Below, piece by piece: positions 1-4,723 of a stretch of DNA of 7,372 nucleotides (the first letter of the stretch is position 1; each line of letters begins with the position of its first letter). Made by a program: the position numbers and the translations under genes. The notes beneath the pieces were generated by a model, which saw nothing but the letters and a program-made list of their open reading frames with translations, made no database searches and was not told the origin of the DNA. The DNA is from Pseudomonadota bacterium (GTDB lineage: Bacteria > Pseudomonadota > Alphaproteobacteria > Acetobacterales > Acetobacteraceae), in contig JAJXSZ010000156.1 of NCBI GenBank assembly GCA_021784255.1, forward strand, positions 1 through 7,372, in the 5' to 3' direction.

Positions 1-59
1 GTCGCGGACCTTGGCATCGCGGCCCCGGGCGTCGCGGCCCCGGGCGTCGCGGCCTTCGG
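1..59 (+). repeat. 15-bp tandem repeat, about 4 copies
   Basis: Units at 1-14 (cut by the edge), 15-29, 30-44 and 45-59 follow the pattern cgtcgcggccccggg. Units 15-29 and 30-44 differ by one base, and the outer units are more diverged. The period is a multiple of three, so the repeat encodes a pentapeptide (AAPGV) without breaking frame in the helicase-like tail. The array probably continues to the left of the window. Confidence 0.85.
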
Positions 60-438
60 GGCGGTGGAGCCGATGTCGGCGCAACCGCACGCAGCAGCGG
101 CGCCGGCCGCGGTGGTGGAGCCGCCGGCGGCGCAGCAGCGGCAGGCGGACCAGCCGCCGGCAAAGCATCGGGTGGGCGAGCGTCGGGCGGGGGAGCATCG
201 GGCGGCGGAGCATCGGGCCTCGGGCCACCGGGCGGCGGAGCGGGACGCCGGGCCGCAGCCGCGCCACGAGCGCCAGGCGCCGCAGCGAACCGACGGCCGA
301 CGCCACGACCCCGAGCGGGGCGCCGAGCGGGGCGCCGTGCTGGGCTTCGGCGACGACATGCCGGCCTTCATGCGGCTTGCCAGGCGCGCCGCCCCCGTCG
401 CAACCTCCGTCGCCGCGGAACCGGAGGAAGTCGCGTGA
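1..438 (+). CDS. C-terminal tail of a probable DEAD-box RNA helicase (5' partial)
   Basis: The frame beginning at base 1 is open from the left edge to the TGA at 436-438, giving 145 residues of a protein that starts outside the window. No catalytic domain is visible. The tail is low-complexity: Ala/Pro/Val-rich at first (AAPGV repeats), then rich in Arg, His, Glu and Gln. It ends with a more ordered motif, GFGDDMPAFM (bases 343-372). From memory, basic disordered tails ending in a G-(L/F)-G-D-x-(V/M)-P-A-F motif are typical of alphaproteobacterial RhlE-like DEAD-box helicases, where the tail is thought to bind RNA. This is family knowledge, not shown by a domain here. Codon third positions are nearly all G or C in this frame, supporting it over the other open frames. 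An internal ATG at 64 is unlikely to be the true start, because the frame continues upstream through the repeats. The stop overlaps the gcdH start as GTGA. It could instead be another protein with a disordered basic tail. Confidence 0.6.
   Translation, partial: VADLGIAAPGVAAPGVAAFGAVEPMSAQPHAAAAPAAVVEPPAAQQRQADQPPAKHRVGERRAGEHRAAEHRASGHRAAERDAGPQPRHERQAPQRTDGRRHDPERGAERGAVLGFGDDMPAFMRLARRAAPVATSVAAEPEEVA
165..239 (+). repeat. 15-bp tandem repeat, 5 imperfect copies
   Basis: Units at 165-179, 180-194, 195-209, 210-224 and 225-239 follow gcatcgggcggcgga with one to several mismatches. They encode a degenerate pentapeptide of the type E-H-R-A-A (HRVGE, RRAGE, HRAAE, HRASG, HRAAE). The repeat gives the tail a dense His/Arg/Glu charge pattern and keeps the frame. 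Confidence 0.85.
312..335 (+). repeat. Exact 12-bp direct duplication
   Basis: The 12-mer cgagcggggcgc occurs twice in direct tandem (312-323 and 324-335). It encodes a repeated E-R-G-A tetrapeptide just before the GFGDDMPAFM motif. It is a third in-frame duplication in the same tail. Confidence 0.85.
423..427 (+). promoter_or_regulatory. Ribosome binding site for gcdH
   Basis: GGAGG lies 7 bases upstream of the GTG at 435, inside the last codons of the upstream gene. It fixes the GTG as the gcdH start. Because the start overlaps the upstream stop, translation is probably coupled. Confidence 0.8.
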
Positions 439-1649
439 ACCACGCCGCCCAGGTCGAGGCCGGCCGGAAGGGCAAGTTCGCGGCGTTCCAGTGGGACGAC
501 GCGCTGCGGCTGGACGAGCAGTTGAGCGAGGACGAGCGCGCAATCCGCGACGCCGCGCACGACTATTGCCAGGAGAAGCTGTTTCCCCGCGTGCTGGAGG
601 CGAACCGGCATGAACGTTTCGACCGCGAGATCATGTCGGAAATGGGCGCGATGGGCTTCCTCGGCGCGACCCTGGAAGGCCATGGCTGCGCGGGGGTGAA
701 CTACGTCTCCTACGGGCTGATCGCGCGCGAGGTGGAGCGCGTCGATTCCGGCTACCGCAGCGCGTTTTCGGTGCAGTCCTCGCTGGTGATGTACCCGATC
801 CATGCGTTCGGGTCCGCAGCACAGCAGGACCAGTACCTGCCCCGGCTCGCGAGCGGGGAGTGGATCGGCTGTTTCGGGCTGACCGAGCCGGATGCGGGCT
901 CGGACCCCGGCTCGATGCGCGCGCGCGCGCGCAAGGTCGCGGGCGGGTATGTGCTGAACGGCTCGAAGACCTGGATCAGCAATTCCCCGATCGCCGATGT
1001 GTTCCTGATCTGGGCGAAGGACGACGAGGGAGTGATCCGCGGCTTCATCCTCGAGCGCGGGATGAAGGGGCTCACGGCGCCGAAGATCGAGGGCAAGTTC
1101 AGCCTGCGCGCCTCGGTCACCGGCATGGTCATGATGCAGGACGTCGAAGTGCCGGCGGAGGCGATGCTGCCCGCCGTCGCGGGGCTGCGCGGACCGTTCT
1201 CCTGCCTCAACAACGCGCGCTACGGCATCGCCTGGGGCGCGCTGGGGGCGGCGGAGTTCTGCTGGCACGCGGCGCGGGACTACACGCTGCAGCGGCAGAT
1301 GTTCGGCCGGCCGCTGGCGGCGACGCAACTGATCCAGAAGAAGCTCGCGGACATGCAGACCGAGATCAGCATCGGCCTGCAGGCGATCCTGCGCGTGGGC
1401 CGGCTGCTCGACGAGGGCCGCGCGGCACCGGAGATGATCAGCCTGTGCAAGCGCAACTCCTGCGGCAAGGCGCTGGCGATCGCCCGCGAGGCACGCGACA
1501 TGCACGGCGGCAACGGCATCGCCGACGAGTACCACGTGATCCGCCACGTGATGAACCTCGAGGCGGTGAACACGTATGAGGGCACGCACGACGTGCACGC
1601 GCTGATCCTTGGCCGCGCGCAGACCGGAATCTCCGCCTTCGGCGCCTGA
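435..1649 (+). CDS. gcdH: Glutaryl-CoA dehydrogenase (decarboxylating)
   Basis: This is a FAD-dependent acyl-CoA dehydrogenase that oxidises and decarboxylates glutaryl-CoA to crotonyl-CoA, late in lysine, hydroxylysine and tryptophan degradation, passing electrons to electron-transfer flavoprotein. It has 404 residues, the usual length without a mitochondrial presequence, and closely resembles the mammalian enzyme. Seen in the protein are the VERVDSGYRS segment, whose Arg108 matches the human residue (Arg94, mature numbering) that binds the substrate's terminal carboxylate, and the acyl-CoA dehydrogenase signature FGLTEPDAGSDPGSM (147-161). It also has IRGFILERGMKGL, the FSLRASVTGM stretch, NNARYGIAWG, RQMFGRPLAATQLIQKKLADM (FAD/dimer region), RDMHGGNGIADEYHVIRH and NTYEGTHDVHALILGRAQTGI. 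Glu382 in that last motif is the expected catalytic base (Glu370 in human). Start: GTG at 435 with a strong RBS, overlapping the upstream TGA. Its 3' end overlaps the methyltransferase gene. No glutaconate or lysine-pathway gene is adjacent. Confidence 0.97.
   Translation: MNHAAQVEAGRKGKFAAFQWDDALRLDEQLSEDERAIRDAAHDYCQEKLFPRVLEANRHERFDREIMSEMGAMGFLGATLEGHGCAGVNYVSYGLIAREVERVDSGYRSAFSVQSSLVMYPIHAFGSAAQQDQYLPRLASGEWIGCFGLTEPDAGSDPGSMRARARKVAGGYVLNGSKTWISNSPIADVFLIWAKDDEGVIRGFILERGMKGLTAPKIEGKFSLRASVTGMVMMQDVEVPAEAMLPAVAGLRGPFSCLNNARYGIAWGALGAAEFCWHAARDYTLQRQMFGRPLAATQLIQKKLADMQTEISIGLQAILRVGRLLDEGRAAPEMISLCKRNSCGKALAIAREARDMHGGNGIADEYHVIRHVMNLEAVNTYEGTHDVHALILGRAQTGISAFGA
917..932 (+). repeat. 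(GC)8 dinucleotide run inside gcdH
   Basis: An uninterrupted alternation of G and C over 16 bases encodes the RARAR part of SMRARARKVAG. It is a simple-sequence tract in a coding region, a possible slippage point and Z-DNA-prone in principle. The frame continues correctly through it, so there is no sign of a frameshift here. Confidence 0.85.
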
Positions 1650-2907
1650 GAGCGCGGATTTCGTCGTCGAGGGCGTCGCCTCGGGCGGCGACGGGGTGGT
1701 GCGCGCCGCGCAAGGGCCGGTGTTCGTCCCGTTCGTGCTGCCGGGGGAGCGGGTGCGGCTCGGCGCGCCGGTGCGGCGGGGCCAGGCGCTGGGCGCACCG
1801 GCCGAACTGCTCGAAGCCTCCGCCGAGCGGGTCGTTCCGGTCTGTCAGCATTTTTTCCAATGCGGCGGCTGCCGGTTGCAGCACTGGGCCGATGCGCCCT
1901 ATGGCGCCTGGAAGCGCGGGCGCGTCGTTTCGGCCCTGGCACGAGCGGGGTTCGGCGAGGCACCGGTGGCGGAGCTGGTGGCAGCGGGCGCGGGGACGCG
2001 GCGGCGGCTCGACCTCGCGGCACGGCGCGAGGGCGGGCGGGTGCTGCTGGGGCTGCATGCGGCGCGGCAGGACCGCGTGGTCGATCTGGTGGCATGCCCA
2101 ATCGCGGCACCGGCGCTGGTGGCGCTGTTCGCGCCGTTGCGCGCGATGCTGCAGGGGCTGGATGGCTTCCGGCGCGAGGCCGAGCTGCACCTCAACCTGC
2201 TGGACACCGGCCCCGACCTGCTGATCCGCGCGCCGGGCGAACTCAAGGCGGCGGACCGGACGCGGCTGGCCGCCTTCGCGCAGGCCCAGGGACTGGCGAG
2301 GATCGCCTGGCAGGCGGGGCGGCAGGCGGCGGAGATCGCGGTGCAGATGTCACGGCCCAGCATCGTCTTTGGCGGCGTTGGCGTGACGCCGCCGCCGGGC
2401 GCGTTCCTGCAGGCGAGCCGGGAGGCCGAGGCGGCGATCGTCGCGGCCGTGCTCGCCGCACTGCCGGCGAAGGGCGCGGTGCTCGACCTTTATGCCGGTG
2501 TAGGAACGATCTCGTTGCCGATCGCCAACCACCATGCCGTGGTCGCGGTGGAGGGCGATGCGGCGGCGTGCGCGGCGCTGGACGCGGCCGCGCGCGGCGC
2601 GGGCGGACGGGTGCGGGTGCTGCGGCGGGACCTGGCACGCCAGCCGATGATGGGGCCGCAGCTGCGGGGCTTTGCCGCCGTGGTGCTCGATCCGCCCTAT
2701 GGCGGGGCGCGCGAGCAGGTCGCGGCGCTGGCCGAGGCGGGGATCGCCAGCGTGGTGATGGTGAGCTGCAACCCCGAGGCGCTGGCGCGCGACGCGGCGA
2801 CGCTGCTTGCGGCGGGGTATGGGTGCGCCGGCGCGGTGCCGATCGACGCGTTTCTGTGGTCGGCGGACGTGGAGGCGGTCGCGGTGTTCAGACGAAGGGC
2901 GCGCTGA
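1609..2907 (+). CDS. RlmD/TrmA-family RNA (uracil-C5)-methyltransferase
   Basis: This is a SAM-dependent enzyme that methylates C5 of a uridine in RNA. The family covers RlmD (23S U1939), RlmC and TrmA (tRNA U54), and family features favour the RlmD/RlmC side over TrmA. In order: an N-terminal TRAM-like RNA-binding stretch (about 17-70, starting FVVEGVASGGDGVV); an iron-sulfur cysteine set C79-x5-C85-x2-C88 (CGGC) plus C163, expected to hold a [4Fe-4S] cluster; a central domain; and a Rossmann methyltransferase domain. The last carries the SAM motif VLDLYAGVGT (291-300), the DPPYGG motif from D361, the nucleophile C387 in SCNPE, and the C-terminal general base E422 in SADVEAVAVF. All key residues are present. 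The start is TTG at 1609, inside gcdH. An in-frame stop at 1603-1605 lies just upstream, and no other start precedes the TRAM stretch. No good RBS is seen, so coupling to gcdH is likely. The exact target base cannot be told from sequence alone. The 3' end overlaps the convergent GST gene. Confidence 0.92.
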   Translation: MAARRPESPPSAPESADFVVEGVASGGDGVVRAAQGPVFVPFVLPGERVRLGAPVRRGQALGAPAELLEASAERVVPVCQHFFQCGGCRLQHWADAPYGAWKRGRVVSALARAGFGEAPVAELVAAGAGTRRRLDLAARREGGRVLLGLHAARQDRVVDLVACPIAAPALVALFAPLRAMLQGLDGFRREAELHLNLLDTGPDLLIRAPGELKAADRTRLAAFAQAQGLARIAWQAGRQAAEIAVQMSRPSIVFGGVGVTPPPGAFLQASREAEAAIVAAVLAALPAKGAVLDLYAGVGTISLPIANHHAVVAVEGDAAACAALDAAARGAGGRVRVLRRDLARQPMMGPQLRGFAAVVLDPPYGGAREQVAALAEAGIASVVMVSCNPEALARDAATLLAAGYGCAGAVPIDAFLWSADVEAVAVFRRRAR

Positions 2908-3541
2908 TGCCTTCGGCGGCAAAGGCGGCGGCGACGGCGGGGCGGGCCAGCAGCCGCCGCGCGTAGGGGCCGAGATGGACGTGCTCGCGCAAGGGACGGG
3001 CGAAGCCGCGGCCCCAGCGGATCAGCATCAGCAGCAGCGGGTCGGCAACGGTGTAGGTCTCGCCGAGAAGAAACGGTCCCTGCCCGAGCGCGGTGTCGAT
3101 ATAGGCGAACATGTCCGCGAGGGTCGCTTCCGCCTTGGCCCGGATGCCGGGCAGGGCGGCGGGATCGTCGCTGCGCGTGTCGGGGTAGAAATAGCCGCGC
3201 ATCTCCGCCTGCGGTGTGTTGCTGAGGTGGAACAACCATGTCAGCAGCCGGGCGCGCATGGGCGAGCCCGGTGGCGGGACGAGCCGCGCCTCGGGGAAGC
3301 GCTCGCCGAGATGCAGCAGGATGGCGGCGGTTTCCCAGAGGACCAGGTCGCCGTCCTCCAGCGTCGGGATGCGGCCGGTCGGGTTGAGGCGGCGGTAGGC
3401 CGTGGAGTGCTGCGCCTGCACCGCGCGATCGACGAGTACCAGCTCGAACGGGGCGCCGATCTCGCGCAGCACGATATGCGGCGCGAGCGAGGCGTTGGAT
3501 GGGTAGTAATGCAGGCGCAGCACTGCCGCCGCGTCAGACAT
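2888..3541 (-). CDS. Glutathione S-transferase-like protein
   Basis: This 217-residue soluble protein has the two-domain GST layout. The N-terminal thioredoxin-like half (about 8-84) begins LRLHYYPSNASLAPHIVLREIG, has the cis-proline in GRIPTL (I58-P59) and the glutathione-contacting acidic residue in WETAAI (E70, with Thr71 in place of the common Ser). The all-helical C-terminal half carries the folding motif TVADPLLLMLIRWG. It aligns best with bacterial beta-class-like GSTs, but the class cysteine (E. coli Cys10, in PGACS) is replaced by Ala17. Ser18 remains and could be the thiol-activating residue. Start: ATG at 3541, overlapping the sufA stop by 8 bp (ATGTCTGA). A GTG at 3553 would add four residues and has no better RBS. 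It is the last gene of the suf operon in this window. The substrate is unknown. Glutathione conjugation, a peroxidase role or a redox role beside Fe-S assembly are all possible. Confidence 0.92.
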   Translation of the reverse strand: MSDAAAVLRLHYYPSNASLAPHIVLREIGAPFELVLVDRAVQAQHSTAYRRLNPTGRIPTLEDGDLVLWETAAILLHLGERFPEARLVPPPGSPMRARLLTWLFHLSNTPQAEMRGYFYPDTRSDDPAALPGIRAKAEATLADMFAYIDTALGQGPFLLGETYTVADPLLLMLIRWGRGFARPLREHVHLGPYARRLLARPAVAAAFAAEGISAPFV

Positions 3542-3908
3542 GGAAGCTTTCACCGCAGCCGCAACGACCTTTTTCGTTGGGGTTGGTGAACGTGAAGCCC
3601 TGCGAGAAGGCGGTGGTTTCGTAGTCCATCACCGTGCCGATGAGGAACAGCGTCGCCTTGCGGTCGATGAGGACGGTGACGCCCTTATCGGCGACGGTCT
3701 CGTCGCCGGGGCCGGCGCCATCCACCCAGTCCAGCTCGTAGGAGAGGCCAGAGCAGCCGCGGGCGCGCACGCCGATGCGCAGCAGCCTGCCCGCCTCGCC
3801 GCTGGCATAGAGGGATGCGAGGCGCGCGGCGGCGGCGTCGGAGAGCGCCATCAGCGGCGGCGACGGACGGCGGGGACGGACGGCGGTTTCGCTCATCGTG
3901 GAACCCAT
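3534..3908 (-). CDS. sufA: SufA/IscA-type (A-type) Fe-S cluster carrier protein
   Basis: This is a HesB/IscA-family protein of 124 residues that is expected to carry an Fe-S cluster from the SufBCD scaffold to target apoproteins in the cytoplasm. The three conserved ligand cysteines are present: C52 in RARGCSGLSYELDW, and C116 and C118 in the C-terminal GRCGCGESF. The FTNPNEKGRCGCG ending is typical of the family. The first 20 or so residues are a Pro/Arg-rich extension before the conserved domain, which starts near MALSDAAAARL. Start: ATG at 3908, 7 bases past the sufT stop. ATG at 3896 (MSETAV) is equally plausible, and neither has a convincing RBS. The frame stays open further upstream into sufT, but that extension lacks family similarity. 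The stop overlaps the GST start by 8 bp. Assignment to SufA rather than ErpA or IscA rests mainly on position in the suf operon. Confidence 0.94.
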   Translation of the reverse strand: MGSTMSETAVRPRRPSPPLMALSDAAAARLASLYASGEAGRLLRIGVRARGCSGLSYELDWVDGAGPGDETVADKGVTVLIDRKATLFLIGTVMDYETTAFSQGFTFTNPNEKGRCGCGESFHV

Positions 3909-3915
3909 TGCCTTA

Positions 3916-4275
3916 TCAGAACATGTTGAGGGCCAGGCGGGCGTCGTCGGACATGCGGCTCGGCTCCCAGGGCGGATCCCAGACCACATCGACCTCGCAG
4001 CCGGTGACACCATCGACGGCGAGCACCGCCTCCTGCACCTGCTGGGGCAGTTCCTGCGCGCTCGGGCAGCCGGGGGCGGTCAGCGTCATTTCCACCTTCA
4101 CCGCCCCGTCCTCGCCGATCTCGATCGCGTAGATCAGGCCAAGTTCGTAGATGTTGACCGGGATTTCCGGGTCATAGACCGTCGCGATGGCGCCGATCAC
4201 GGCGTCGTCGGAGACGCGCGGGCGGGTCTCGCCCTGCGGCGTCCAGGTGCCGTGCGGCGACGGTGTTTCATTCAC
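3916..4275 (-). CDS. sufT: SufT-like DUF59 (MIP18 family) Fe-S assembly protein
   Basis: This protein of 119 residues is essentially one DUF59/MIP18 domain. Family members help mature or target Fe-S clusters, and the precise reaction is not settled. Seen here are the hallmark DPEIPVNIYELGLIY (from D35), the strand-turn MTLTAPGCPSAQELP with the conserved C70, and the C-terminal VDVVWDPPWEPSRMSDDARLALNMF, which matches the usual V-W-[DE]-P-P-W-x-P-x-x-[ML]-[ST] ending. A second cysteine, C93, lies in VTGCEVDVVWD. The first 20 residues are a variable lead-in. Start: GTG at 4275, with GGAG 7 bases upstream and overlapping the sufU stop as GTGAATGA. The frame is open further upstream, but that part is a shadow of sufU with no family similarity. 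Its place between sufU and sufA is the common arrangement in alphaproteobacterial suf operons. Confidence 0.95.
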   Translation of the reverse strand: MNETPSPHGTWTPQGETRPRVSDDAVIGAIATVYDPEIPVNIYELGLIYAIEIGEDGAVKVEMTLTAPGCPSAQELPQQVQEAVLAVDGVTGCEVDVVWDPPWEPSRMSDDARLALNMF

Positions 4276-4723
4276 TGCTCGTCTCCACTCTGCCGTCGAG
4301 CGCCGCGGTGAGCGCGCGCCAGGCCAGCGTCGCGCAGCGCACCCGCGAGGGGAAGGCGTGCACGCCGGCGAGCGGGCGCAGCCGGTCGAGGTCCGCCCCC
4401 TGCCCTGCCCCGGTGCGCACGAGCGCTGCCACGCGCTCGGCGAGCGCGCCGGCCGCCTCGGCATCGAGGTCGATCGCGGCCTCGGCCATCAGGTCGGCGG
4501 CGGCGATCGAAATGGCGCAGCCGCGCGCTTCGAAGCCGATCTCGGCGATCCGCCCGGCCTCGCGGCGGACCCAGACATCGACGCGGTCGCCGCACATCGG
4601 GTTGTCGCCGCGGGCATGGGCGTCGAAGCAGGCAAGCCGGCTGGCGTGACGCGGCCGGCGGCTGCGCTCGAGGATGGTGCGCTCATAGAGGTCCGCGAGA
4701 TCGTCCGACAACGTTTCGTTCAC
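4268..4723 (-). CDS. sufU: SufU-type (IscU/NifU-N-like) Fe-S assembly protein
   Basis: This 151-residue IscU-fold protein acts with the cysteine desulfurase SufS. In Firmicutes, SufU is a zinc protein that accepts the persulfide sulfur, and a scaffold role has also been proposed. The ligand set is complete: C44 and D46 in GDNPMCGD, C69 in FEARGCAISIAAADLM, and C130 in RVRCATLAW. The C69-C130 gap of 61 residues matches the long SufU spacing (C66-C128 in B. subtilis) and not the short IscU spacing (C63-C106 in E. coli), so SufU rather than IscU is the better name. The N-terminal LYERTILERSRRPRH is the usual lead helix. Start: GTG at 4723, with GGGAG 8 bases upstream and a 4-bp GTGA overlap with the sufS stop. 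The longer open frame into sufS is a shadow. The stop overlaps the sufT start by 8 bp. Confidence 0.95.
   Translation of the reverse strand: MNETLSDDLADLYERTILERSRRPRHASRLACFDAHARGDNPMCGDRVDVWVRREAGRIAEIGFEARGCAISIAAADLMAEAAIDLDAEAAGALAERVAALVRTGAGQGADLDRLRPLAGVHAFPSRVRCATLAWRALTAALDGRVETSSE
4283..4286 (-). promoter_or_regulatory. Ribosome binding site for sufT
   Basis: On the - strand GGAG lies 7 bases before the GTG at 4275, within the last codons of sufU. It decides in favour of this GTG over longer in-frame starts. Confidence 0.65.

Noticed and set aside
1..59. CRISPR-like array
   Set aside because: The units are 15 bp, directly adjacent with no spacers, and in frame with a protein, so they are coding tandem repeats.
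11..613. Arg/Ser-rich + strand frame overlapping the helicase tail and gcdH
   Set aside because: It runs out of frame through gcdH. The frame starting at base 1 has the proper G/C third-position pattern and ends neatly at the gcdH start.
1280..2110. Pro/Arg/Ala-rich - strand frames opposite gcdH and the methyltransferase
   Set aside because: Antisense shadows of two well-supported genes with no domain signal.
2880..2960. Possible rho-independent terminator at the convergent junction
   Set aside because: I saw no hairpin followed by a T run on either strand, and the region is coding on both.
2807..3589. + strand frame opposite the GST gene
   Set aside because: The - strand reading gives a complete GST with both domains. 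The + reading has no recognisable content.
3534..4013. Longer N-terminus for SufA (159 residues)
   Set aside because: The extension reads sufT out of frame, and family members start shortly before the conserved domain.
3916..4464. Longer N-terminus for SufT (182 residues)
   Set aside because: The extra part is out-of-frame sufU sequence, and the GTG at 4275 has a proper RBS and gives the normal DUF59 length.
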